In this document: one piece after another, positions 6,868 through 13,484 of the stretch
Position numbering within the stretch: the first letter of the stretch is position 1
Layout: every line of letters starts with the position of its first letter
Assembly (NCBI GenBank): GCA_963815185.1
Contig: CAWFGC010000011.1
Span: forward strand, 1-64,000
Direction: 5' to 3'
Source of the DNA: SHZL01 sp963815185
GTDB taxonomy: Bacteria; Pseudomonadota; Gammaproteobacteria; Xanthomonadales; SZUA-36
DNA length: 64,000 bases
Notes under the pieces: generated by a model
The model's input: the letters and a program-made list of their open reading frames with translations, nothing else
Database searches by the model: none
Told to the model about the DNA's origin: nothing
Made by a program: the position numbers and the translations under genes

Positions 6868-7083
6868 ATGAAATACGCGGTTGTCATTGAAAAAGGCCCA
6901 AGGAGTTTTGGTGCATACGTGCCAGACCTTCCTGGTTGTATGGCCGTTGGTGAATCCCGAACAGAAGTCGTTCTGCTTATTCAGGAGGCCATGGAGTTGC
7001 ATCTTCAAAGCCTTCTGGAGCAAGGAGAGACTATCCCGCCCCCCACATCGTCTGTTGAAATTGTTGACGCCGTGAGGGCGTAA
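6868..7083 (+). CDS. hicB: HicB-type antitoxin
   Basis: At 71 aa this is a short HicB: KYAVVIEKGPRSFGAYVPDLPGCMAVGESRTEVVLLIQEAMELHLQ is the partial RNase-H fold that covers HicA. It ends with PPPTSSVEIVDA and lacks a C-terminal helix-turn-helix or ribbon-helix-helix, as in the shorter HicB class, so it may not bind DNA itself. The pair appears intact. Confidence 0.93.
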   Translation: MKYAVVIEKGPRSFGAYVPDLPGCMAVGESRTEVVLLIQEAMELHLQSLLEQGETIPPPTSSVEIVDAVRA

Positions 7084-7110
7084 AACCTATGAAAAGCGAC
7101 AAAGACAGAG

Positions 7111-7287
7111 ATGCGAAAGGAATATTCCGGAGACTTGATCCAGTCAGGAGTACGAGGAAAGTACGCCGCGCGCTACCGGGAGGGAACCAACTTGGTGCTG
7201 ATTGCCTCCGATCTGCATGAGTTATTCCCGGATTCAGAAGCTGTAGACAAAGCACTTCGCCATTACCTTTCACTGCGCCAGCAGTAG
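7111..7287 (+). CDS. small putative antitoxin-like protein (58 aa)
   Basis: An ATG at 7111 opens a 58-codon frame: MRKEYSGDLIQSGVRGKYAA, RYREGTNLVLIASDLHELFP, DSEAVDKALRHYLSLRQQ. The pattern (MRKEYDFS)-GVRGKYAARY-GTN-FPDSEAVNxALR is shared by many tiny bacterial proteins encoded near TA genes, whose start also resembles BrnA. That supports a real gene despite its size. It lies 27 bases after hicB on the same strand. A partner toxin is not visible downstream. The function is unproven. Confidence 0.6.
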   Translation: MRKEYSGDLIQSGVRGKYAARYREGTNLVLIASDLHELFPDSEAVDKALRHYLSLRQQ

Positions 7288-7366
7288 ACCTGAGAACAGG
7301 TGCATTGTCGGGAACCGGACTTCACGGGCAATGCTGGAGCGGGTTGAGGCGCTGTAATACACATAG

Positions 7367-7421
7367 TTGTCCAATATTGCATTTTGTCCACGTAGCGTGG
7401 ACAATCCGTAATTATGGACAA
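7367..7421 (+). promoter_or_regulatory. symmetric four-half-site operator of the AbiEi gene
   Basis: Half-sites TTGTCCA at 7367-7373 and 7384-7390 are mirrored by TGGACAA at 7398-7404 and 7415-7421. All four are symmetric about base 7394. The inner pair forms the perfect palindrome TTGTCCACG-TAG-CGTGGACAA (7384-7404). The last half-site overlaps the start codon at 7414. AbiEi proteins are known to autorepress by binding inverted repeats, so this is a likely operator. Confidence 0.75.
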
Positions 7422-8451
7422 AAACACCGCTCAGTGGGATCTTCTAGCCAAGGCAATTGCTGCCGCGCAGGCCATGGGCGTCAAGCTGGAAATTGCCGCA
7501 CGTAAGCTGCGGATTGATGACAGGATCGCGGACGCGCTGCTTGATCTTCAGCTCGATGGTCAAACCACACGATACCTTGTGGAAATCAAACGCGGCCTGC
7601 GCCCCGCCACCCTGGGTGCCACACTACTGCAACTGGAAAAATTGGCGCAACTGGGCAAGCCGGTTCTGCTGGTAACGGATTACGTGACGCCACCGCTGGC
7701 GGATACCTTGCGCGAGCACGGCGTGGCCTTTCTGGATACGGCCGGCAATGCCTACCTCGACCATCCACCTCTGCTGATATGGGTTAAAGGACAACGTCTG
7801 GCGGAGACGCCCGAAGCCATGCGCGCCGTTGGCCGGGCATTTCAGCCGACCGGCCTGAAGGTGGTTTTCGCACTCCTGTGCAAGCCCGAATGGGTCGACC
7901 GTCCCTACCGCGAAATTGCGCCGCTGGCAAGTGTCGCCCATGGCACCGTGGGCTGGGTAATGGCGGATCTGGCGCAGGGTGGCTTCGTTATTGATCTCGG
8001 GAAAGCCGGGCGCCGCCTGCGTAACCAGCGGCGATTGCTCGATATCTGGGTGGAGGCTTATGCGCGCACCTTGCGACCCAAACTGCTGCTCGGCCGTTAT
8101 AGAGCGACGGATCGTGATTGGTGGCAGGCGGTTAAAGTGCAGGATTATGATCTGCTGCTAGGCGCGGAGCCGGCAGCCGCGCGCCTGCACCATTATTTGC
8201 GCCCCGGTGTTGCGACCTTTTATGGCAAAAAGGTTCCGGGCCGATTTTTGGCTGACCACCAATTGCGCACCGATCCGCAGGGCGATGTGGAGATTCGTGA
8301 GCGTTTTTGGGATTTCAAATACACCTGGGATCAGCCAGATCTGGTGCCGCCGGTGTTGATTTTCGCCGACCTGCTGGCCAGTGGGGATGCACGCTGCATG
8401 GACGCAGCCAAACGGGTTTACGAGACCTATCTTGCTGGACTTTTCGAATAA
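7414..8451 (+). CDS. AbiEi-family type IV antitoxin (COG4861-like)
   Basis: This 345-aa protein matches large AbiEi-type antitoxins. Residues 1-130 form an alpha/beta domain with ALLDLQLDG, TRYLVEIKRGL and GKPVLLVTDYVTPPLADTLR; the D...E-I-K arrangement recalls a PD-(D/E)XK fold. Residues about 145-210 look like a winged helix (GLKVVFALLCKPEWVDRPYREIAPLASVAHGTVGWVM), which would bind the operator upstream. The C-terminal 130 residues fit the domain that antagonises the nucleotidyltransferase toxin. The partner toxin gene just downstream is cut short, leaving this as an orphan antitoxin. Confidence 0.82.
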   Translation: MDKNTAQWDLLAKAIAAAQAMGVKLEIAARKLRIDDRIADALLDLQLDGQTTRYLVEIKRGLRPATLGATLLQLEKLAQLGKPVLLVTDYVTPPLADTLREHGVAFLDTAGNAYLDHPPLLIWVKGQRLAETPEAMRAVGRAFQPTGLKVVFALLCKPEWVDRPYREIAPLASVAHGTVGWVMADLAQGGFVIDLGKAGRRLRNQRRLLDIWVEAYARTLRPKLLLGRYRATDRDWWQAVKVQDYDLLLGAEPAAARLHHYLRPGVATFYGKKVPGRFLADHQLRTDPQGDVEIRERFWDFKYTWDQPDLVPPVLIFADLLASGDARCMDAAKRVYETYLAGLFE

Positions 8452-8677
8452 AACGGAGCTGGCCTTTTTAGGCGCGCTGGCCGGGGTTTTCGTTGCCGTG
8501 GCTTCTGACGTGCCCTATTTCCTGGCTGGCGCAACCGCCAGAGATCTGCTGCTGCTGGCTTATGGAGATTACGCCTTTGATGACGGGGGCCGCGGTTACT
8601 ACACCAAAGGGGCAAATCTTGGCGCCAGCCCTCCGTGCATTAATCCGGATTGTGAGAAAAGCCGAAAACTCTCGTGA
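8432..8677 (+). pseudogene. truncated AbiEii-like nucleotidyltransferase toxin
   Basis: Overlapping the end of the AbiEi gene in another frame, about 45 residues match the start of AbiEii-type nucleotidyltransferases: TELAFLGALAGVFVAVASDV, PYFLAGATARDLLLLAYGD. GATARDLLL is the entry to the nucleotidyltransferase fold. The DxD catalytic pair and everything after it are missing; beyond about 8575 the frame reads unrelated sequence to a stop at 8677. The cut lies just before the repeat cluster at 8677-8765. Confidence 0.75.
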
Positions 8678-8765
8678 AAAGGGGCCGGATACAGCGTTCT
8701 TTGTCCAATCCTGCACGGAAGATGTATCCGGCCCCTTTTTCCAAAAACGGTATCCGGCCCCTTTT
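8677..8765. repeat. three copies of a 16-bp repeat, one inverted
   Basis: GTATCCGGCCCCTTTT occurs at 8724-8739 and 8750-8765, and as its reverse complement at 8677-8692. The first two copies can form a 16-bp stem around a 31-base loop. The pattern is like the GGGGTC-type short inverted repeats scattered in proteobacteria near REP-associated transposases. It sits exactly where the AbiEii toxin gene was lost. Confidence 0.8.
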
Positions 8766-8771
8766 CCGATC

Positions 8772-8851
8772 AAGCGAGTGTATACGCAGCATAATAAGCG
8801 AGTTATAATACAACACAATAAGCGAGTGATCGAACGACTAAATAGGCGAAT
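8772..8851 (+). promoter_or_regulatory. four direct repeats at exact 24-bp spacing and promoter of the Fic gene
   Basis: AAGCGAGT occurs at 8772, 8796 and 8820, and a two-mismatch copy (AGGCGAAT) at 8844: four copies, each 24 bases apart. A consensus -10 box TATAAT lies at 8804-8809, directly after copy 2, so copies 3 and 4 would sit around and after the transcription start. The Fic gene starts at 8867. This is a strong candidate operator array. The binding protein is unknown; the winged-helix-like part of the Fic protein itself is a candidate. Confidence 0.7.
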
Positions 8852-8866
8852 TCGGACACCAGGCAC

Positions 8867-10420
8867 ATGGCAAGCCCATCGGAAAAGTTGGCCGAATCTC
8901 TGGAAGTCCTGCAGAAACTCCAGGACCGCGGTGTCGTGGCCATTCGGTCCAGGGACCTGACGCGAACCCACAGGGAACGATTGACCAGGAATGGCTTCCT
9001 ACAGGCGGTCATAAAGGGTTGGTATATACCTACGCGGCCCGATGAGGGCAGCGGGGAAAGCACCACCTGGTATGCATCATTTTGGAATTTCTGCGCAGGA
9101 TATCTTCAGCAATCGAAGGGCACAGACTGGTGTTTATCGCCTGAACAATCTCTATCTTTACATGCGGAGAACTGGACCGTCCCGCGTCAGTTGCTCGTGC
9201 GCGCTACCAAAGCTCGGAACAACGTCACCGCGCTTCCTCACGAGACGTCGCTACTCGATATTCGAGCAACGATACCTGCGCAACAGGACATCGTAGAAAA
9301 AGATGGGCTTCGACTGTTCTCGCTCCCGCGGGCATTGATTGAGTGTTCCCCAACGTATTTCAGGCAAAACCCAACGGACTGCCGCGCTGCCCTGTCGATG
9401 GTTAGCGACGCCTCGGAAGTTCTCAATGGTCTGTTGGAAGGTGACCACAGCGTCATTGCAGGCCGGCTTGTCGGAGCGTTGCGCAATATTGGCCGTAGCC
9501 GGCTGGCGGACAATATCCTGCAAACCATGCGCAGCGCTGGCTATGATGTTCGGGAAGTAGATCCTTTTGCAGCGCAAGCCCCGATTGCGCTACCGATCCG
9601 AGAGCGGTCCCCCTACGTCAATCGGATCCGGTTGATGTGGCAGCAAATGAGGGAGCCCTTCCTGGAACGATTCCCGCCCGCGCCGGGCCTTCCAAAAAAT
9701 ATTGACCAGTACCTGAAGCGCATGGAGGATGTTTATCGATCCGATGCTTACCATTCACTGTCGATCGAAGGCTATCGGGTCAGCCCTGAACTTATTGATC
9801 GCGTGCGCACTGGCGATTGGAATCCTGATGGAAATGAGAATGATCGGGAACACCGAAATGCCTTGGCCGCCCGCGGCTATTGGCAAGCCTATCAGGAGGT
9901 GCGCAAGAGCATTGAAAAGATACTTCGGGGCGAGAATCCAGGCGAAGTCGTGGACCACGACCACGGTACCTGGTATCTGCAGATGTTCGGGCCGAGTGTG
10001 ACGGCAGGAATTCTGCGGCCGGCGGATCTGGCCGGTTATCGAAACAGCCCGGTTTATATTCGTAGGTCAAAGCACGTACCGCCCGCAAGTGAAGCTGTTC
10101 GGGACGCCATACCGGCATTCATTGACTTGCTGAAAGAGGAAACGGAGCCGTCTGTCCGTGTCGGGCTGGGACACTTCATATTCGTCTACATCCATCCCTA
10201 TGTGGACGGGAATGGCCGCATGGGCCGGTTTCTGATGAACACCATGCTGGCCAGCGGTGGCTACCCCTGGACGGTTATCCCAATTGGCGCCCGTGACGAA
10301 TATATGGCCGCTCTGGAAGAGGCGAGTGTGGGTCAGAACATCATCCCTTTTGCTGACTTCTTGGCAGAGTTGGTCGATGACGCGTTAAGGGGCGGGTCAC
10401 CGCCGCTGGTTCCTTCTTAA
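8867..10420 (+). CDS. Fic-family AMP-transferase with long N-terminal AbiEi-like extension
   Basis: The 517-aa protein has two parts. Residues 1-230 resemble AbiEi-type antitoxins: an N-terminal winged-helix-like start (LQKLQDRGVVAIRSRDLTRT, RLTRNGFLQAVIKGWYIPTR) followed by a core with LSLHAENWTVPRQLLVRATK. Residues about 250-510 form a Fic domain with the inhibitory motif SLSIEG (S297 to G302) and the catalytic motif HPYVDGNGRMGR from H443, so both the active site and the self-inhibition helix are present. Fic enzymes usually AMPylate a protein target. It is intact, unlike its Fic relative at 3449. Operator-like repeats precede it. Confidence 0.85.
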   Translation: MASPSEKLAESLEVLQKLQDRGVVAIRSRDLTRTHRERLTRNGFLQAVIKGWYIPTRPDEGSGESTTWYASFWNFCAGYLQQSKGTDWCLSPEQSLSLHAENWTVPRQLLVRATKARNNVTALPHETSLLDIRATIPAQQDIVEKDGLRLFSLPRALIECSPTYFRQNPTDCRAALSMVSDASEVLNGLLEGDHSVIAGRLVGALRNIGRSRLADNILQTMRSAGYDVREVDPFAAQAPIALPIRERSPYVNRIRLMWQQMREPFLERFPPAPGLPKNIDQYLKRMEDVYRSDAYHSLSIEGYRVSPELIDRVRTGDWNPDGNENDREHRNALAARGYWQAYQEVRKSIEKILRGENPGEVVDHDHGTWYLQMFGPSVTAGILRPADLAGYRNSPVYIRRSKHVPPASEAVRDAIPAFIDLLKEETEPSVRVGLGHFIFVYIHPYVDGNGRMGRFLMNTMLASGGYPWTVIPIGARDEYMAALEEASVGQNIIPFADFLAELVDDALRGGSPPLVPS

Positions 10421-10447
10421 ATGCCATTTCCCCGGCTCCATGGAGCT

Positions 10448-10633
10448 TCAGGCCGTAACCCGAATGGAAACACTCAGCCCGAGCCGATTTGCCATGTCGA
10501 CCAGGCTATCCAGGCGAAAGCGTTCGAGCTTGCCTTTCAGTAGTGCACAGATTCTCGGCTGATTGGTATGCAGCAGGGCGGCGGCCTGCTTTTCCCATCC
10601 TGCAGAACGAAGACCCGTACCAGCCCAGGCGGC
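10448..10633 (-). pseudogene. truncated helix-turn-helix antitoxin (HigA/Xre type)
   Basis: The minus strand reads GWEKQAAALLHTNQPRICAL, LKGKLERFRLDSLVDMANRL, GLSVSIRVTA and a stop at 10448. This is the C-terminal two-thirds of a small Xre/HigA-like HTH antitoxin (EKQAAxLL...QPRIxxLLxGKLxxFxxDxLVxM). No start codon is present in the open stretch, which is closed by a stop at 10634-10636, and no toxin gene adjoins. The rest of 10421-10746 shows only a weak inverted repeat (AAACCCGACCCG / CGGGCTCGGGGTTT) near 10700-10733. Confidence 0.7.
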
Positions 10634-10746
10634 TCACCGAGTGCCTGCACAGAATAGGGCGAATCTAGGGCGAACTACGGCAAGAGATAGAAAACCCGAC
10701 CCGAATGATGGTGCAGGCCGGGCTCGGGGTTTAGCAAGGAGTTCGC

Positions 10747-11154
10747 GTGAAAACCGCGACCATTCCGTCCCTGAGCGTTGATGCCGATTTACGTCGCGCC
10801 GCCGAAGAACTACTCAAAGAAGGGGAGTCGCTGTCGAGTTTCGTCGAGCAATCCTTGTGTGAAGGCATTGAGCGCAGGCGTGCGCATGCGGAGTTCATTA
10901 CCCGCAGCTTGTTGTCACGCGATGACGCCGACTGGGCCGTCGCGCAGCGCGTTTTGGACGCAATCAAGCAGGCGATACGAAGCCTTGAACAATCGCCATT
11001 CAGTTTTCGGAAAGCGGATGCTGGCAGTCCATTCTTGCGCGAATTGGTGATTCCCTTTGGTGCGTCAGGCTATGTGGCTTTGTTCGAAATCGAAAATGAA
11101 CACTGGGTGACGATCCTGGCGGTACGACATCAACGCGAGGACGATTATCTTTGA
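10747..11154 (+). CDS. in-frame fusion of an RHH antitoxin with a ParE toxin tail
   Basis: A GTG start at 10747 follows an AAGGAG ribosome site. Residues 1-60 are a ribbon-helix-helix antitoxin N-terminus (KTATIPSLSVDADLRRAAEE, LLKEGESLSSFVEQSL, RAHAEFITRSLLSRDDA). From about residue 62 the sequence becomes ParE: WAVAQRVLDAIKQAIRSLEQ, SPFSFRKADAGSPFLRELVI, PFGASGYVALFEIENEHWVT, ILAVRHQREDDYL. In relatives these are two adjacent genes. Here a deletion removed the antitoxin C-terminus and the first 25 or so ParE residues and left the frame open. The product may be inert or still bind DNA. Confidence 0.8.
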   Translation: MKTATIPSLSVDADLRRAAEELLKEGESLSSFVEQSLCEGIERRRAHAEFITRSLLSRDDADWAVAQRVLDAIKQAIRSLEQSPFSFRKADAGSPFLRELVIPFGASGYVALFEIENEHWVTILAVRHQREDDYL

Positions 11155-11211
11155 GTGGCCGGACCGTGTTGACGGGGCTGGATACAATTCCGACAATGCT
11201 AATATCTCATA

Positions 11212-11763
11212 ATGAACGCCGCTGATTTCCTGCACGCTCTTGCCTTCGCCGCCCACAAGCATCGTGACCAATACCGCAAGGACGTCGAACAGTCACCCTA
11301 TATCAACCACCCGATCGCTGTTGCGGAGATCCTCGCCCACGAAGGGCAGGTGACCGATGCAACCCTGCTAATTGCGGCCATCCTGCACGACACGGTGGAG
11401 GATACCGAGACCAGCTTTGCAGAGCTCGAAGCCCAATTTGGCGCTGCTGTTGCGAACCTGGTTCGGGAGGTGACCGACGACAAAACGCTTGATAAGCAGC
11501 AACGGAAAGAACTTCAGGTGGAACACGCCCGCAAGGGATCTCCTGCCGCAAAACAGCTCAAGATCGCGGACAAGCTGAGCAACATCCGCGACATCGCCGG
11601 AAGCCGCCCCCCGGCTGGATGGTCGTTGGAGCGGAAAATCGAGTATCTGAACTGGGCCGTGCGAGTAGTCGCCGGCTGCCGCGGTGTGAATCCTGCTTTG
11701 GAGGCGGCCTTCGATGAGGGGCTCACAGAGGCGCGCCGGGTGCTCGGTTTGATGCGGGATTGA
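11212..11763 (+). CDS. HD-domain (p)ppGpp hydrolase-like protein (MESH1 type)
   Basis: This 183-aa stand-alone HD protein matches the hydrolase domain of RelA/SpoT: ALAFAAHKHRDQYRK, INHPIAVAEIL (H33), AAILHDTVEDTETS (H59-D60, with E63/D64), FGAAVANLVREVTDD, and KIADKLSNIRD supplying the last metal-binding aspartate. It lacks synthetase, TGS and ACT parts, so it fits the small alarmone hydrolase class, whose best-known member is MESH1. Related HD proteins can also act on other nucleotides. It lies between TA genes; an anti-toxic or stress-modulating role is possible but unproven. Confidence 0.85.
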   Translation: MNAADFLHALAFAAHKHRDQYRKDVEQSPYINHPIAVAEILAHEGQVTDATLLIAAILHDTVEDTETSFAELEAQFGAAVANLVREVTDDKTLDKQQRKELQVEHARKGSPAAKQLKIADKLSNIRDIAGSRPPAGWSLERKIEYLNWAVRVVAGCRGVNPALEAAFDEGLTEARRVLGLMRD

Positions 11764-11768
11764 GCTGT

Positions 11769-12059
11769 TCAGGGCGTAGGTGAAAGCGGGTGTACGGTCA
11801 GTTTATCGGCGTACTTGCGCACCTGGCTAAGGTCGTAATTCATCTGCAAACGCATCCAGCCATCTGCTGTTCCCCATCCCATTTTCTCCAGTCGGATGGC
11901 CATTTCAGGAGAAATACCAGACTTTTCATTGACCAGATTATTTAAGGCTTGGCGAGTGACACCCAGGGCTCTTGCCGCCGCAGTGACCGTAAGTTCCAAA
12001 GGTTGCAGACAGGTCATTCGTACATGTTTGCCCGGATGTGGTGGGTGCTTCATGGCCAT
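11769..12059 (-). CDS. higA: HigA-type Xre antitoxin
   Basis: The 96-aa protein starts MAMKHPPHPGKHVRM at 12059 (an alternative ATG lies at 12053) and carries the HTH TVTAAARALGVTRQALNNLVNEKSGISPEMAIRLEKMGW, followed by the HigA tail TADGWMRLQMNYDLSQVRK. These are the hallmarks of the HigA/VapI family. It lies 16 bases after higB on the same strand, in toxin-first order. HigA normally represses the pair. Confidence 0.93.
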   Translation of the reverse strand: MAMKHPPHPGKHVRMTCLQPLELTVTAAARALGVTRQALNNLVNEKSGISPEMAIRLEKMGWGTADGWMRLQMNYDLSQVRKYADKLTVHPLSPTP

Positions 12060-12075
12060 TTTCTTCAATCTCTTC

Positions 12076-12354
12076 TCAGTGGAAATCCACAAAATCAATG
12101 TCAAAAGCTTTTCCGGACTCGAATCTGAAAATAATGCGCCAGTTTCCAGAAACCTCGATAGCATGGTGTCCGCTCAAAGCACCTCTCAATTCGTGCATTC
12201 TGTAGCCTGGGCGACGAAGGTGCTCGACACTGGCGGCCGCATCGAGATCAGCCAAAATCAATTCGATTTTTTGAATCTGATTCGGATTGATCCTGCTGCG
12301 ATCACCATTCTGATAAAGCCGTTTTAATCCTCGGTGCTTGAAACTCGCAATCAT
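12076..12354 (-). CDS. higB: HigB-type mRNA interferase toxin
   Basis: From the ATG at 12354 the product is 92 aa: MIASFKHRGLKRLYQNGDRS, IQKIELILADLDAAASVEHL, GYRMHELRGALSGHHAIEVS, GNWRIIFRFESGKAFDIDFV. This is a complete RelE-superfamily HigB, with the HELRG and GNWRIIFRFE blocks in place. HigB cleaves ribosome-bound mRNA. The pair looks intact. Confidence 0.93.
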   Translation of the reverse strand: MIASFKHRGLKRLYQNGDRSRINPNQIQKIELILADLDAAASVEHLRRPGYRMHELRGALSGHHAIEVSGNWRIIFRFESGKAFDIDFVDFH

Positions 12355-12367
12355 GATAACTGTGGTG

Positions 12368-12390
12368 GTGACAATTGTCACTTGTCATCG
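12368..12390 (-). promoter_or_regulatory. palindromic operator in front of higBA
   Basis: GTGACAATTGTCAC (12368-12381) is a perfect 14-bp palindrome 14 bases upstream of the higB start, and another TTGTCA half-site follows at 12383-12388. Position and symmetry fit the HigA operator. Binding is inferred. Confidence 0.6.
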
Positions 12391-12714
12391 TGGTATTTCG
12401 TGAAATGTGGAGTGCTGAGTATGATGACTTCTTTTGCTTCATTACTCGGATATTTGCTCAATGAGTTGTAGGAATTTCGATATTTCGTGAGTAATATTTC
12501 TGCTTCACGCCTACCTGGTGTTGACGCAAGTTAGAAAGGTCTATCCTGGAATTCAATAGAAATGTCACTCCTGTTTGGTGCCGGGGCGGGAACTCCCGGA
12601 TAGCAGTGCAGGATTGATGCCGCGTTCTCTGGGTTGCTGCAGCTGTGCACGGCGCGCTACAACTAATCCAGTTTGAACCTGGATGTTCACTAAATTCCCA
12701 TAATTGAATATGCA
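12391..12714. other. intergenic stretch without a recognisable gene
   Basis: I find no supported gene in these 324 bases on either strand. The longest frame (102 codons on the minus strand, 12458-12766) has no family features and runs into the RelE relic. The stretch is more AT-rich than its neighbours at 12380-12560, as expected for decayed DNA. Confidence 0.5.
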
Positions 12715-12949
12715 TACCCCAATGGGGTAGTATCTCCGTGATATTTATCGAGACGCTCGTTTTCACTCGCCAAATCGGAAAGCTGATTTCCGAAGATAGC
12801 TACCTGGAGTTGCAGAAATGGATCGCGGAGCAGCCCAGCCCGATCTGCTGACCTGACTCAGGCGCAGGTCAGACAATTGGGGGATCTCGTGAAACAGGAA
12901 ATACGGAGCGTTCGAAATGAAAGATCGACTTTTTACGGTTTTTCGGTAG
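12715..12949 (+). pseudogene. RelE/ParE-type toxin with internal deletion and stub of its antitoxin
   Basis: A palindrome TACCCC-AAT-GGGGTA (12715-12729) sits where the operator would be. From GTG 12738 the frame reads FIETLVFTRQIGKLISEDSY, LELQKWIAEQPSPIC and stops at 12849; this is the N-terminus of RelE-type toxins (IETxxFTKxIxxLLSDxxYxxLQ). One frame over, at 12850, the C-terminus follows directly (DLTQAQVRQLGDLVKQEIRS), so the middle of the toxin is deleted. An ATG at 12917 starts a ten-codon stub (MKDRLFTVFR, then stop) in the place of the antitoxin. The module is dead. Confidence 0.7.
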
Positions 12950-13097
12950 TTTTTTCCTCCATCAATGGAATGAAAATGTATCCGCCCCCTCCCCCCTAAT
13001 GCCGTGCAGCGGGTGCACTCATGACCGGAGGGCACCAAATTGGAAGGGGTGGCAATTGGATCGACGATCCTATGAGTGATGACCCTGAGGACATGCT

Positions 13098-13484
13098 GTG
13101 CCTGAGCGATCTGCCCGAAGACGATCCCGATTATGTGCCGGAGCTGTACGACTATGGCTCGGAACTGCAAGTCGGGGCAAAGGCTGTTATGCCTGGGTCA
13201 AATCAAGCGCCGGCAAAGGAGATCTCGACTTCGAGTTCACTATTGACGAGCCCAACTTTGGCGGCACCGACTGTACCGTTGAAGAAAGCTTCGACGACAG
13301 TATCGTCGAAAGCCAGAGCAACTGTGCCGATCCGGAGACGATTGAGGCTGGTCAGGACGAATCGTGCGAAATCGTCAACACCGTGTTCTTCGAAGGCATT
13401 CCGACTCTGAACCAGTACGGTATGGCCATCCTGGCGTTATTGATGCTGGGTGTTGGCTTCGTCGGCTTCCGTCGATTTGTCTGA
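13098..13484 (+). pseudogene. C-terminal fragment of an IPTL-CTERM sorted exoprotein
   Basis: From about 13185 the frame encodes GCYAWVKSSAGKGDLDFEFT, an acidic Cys-containing region, and then the IPTL-CTERM sorting tail: the IPTLNQYGM motif, a membrane helix (AILALLMLGVGFVGF) and a basic end (RRFV). Such tails direct exported proteins to an exosortase-like protease in Gram-negative bacteria. The upstream part of this frame is Arg-rich nonsense, no signal peptide is present, and a different frame (from 13021) is open beside it. So only the tail of a larger secreted protein remains. A terminator follows. Confidence 0.65.

Noticed and set aside
12458..12766. 102-codon minus-strand frame as a gene
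   Set aside because: No ribosome site, no family pattern, and it runs into the RelE relic on the other strand.
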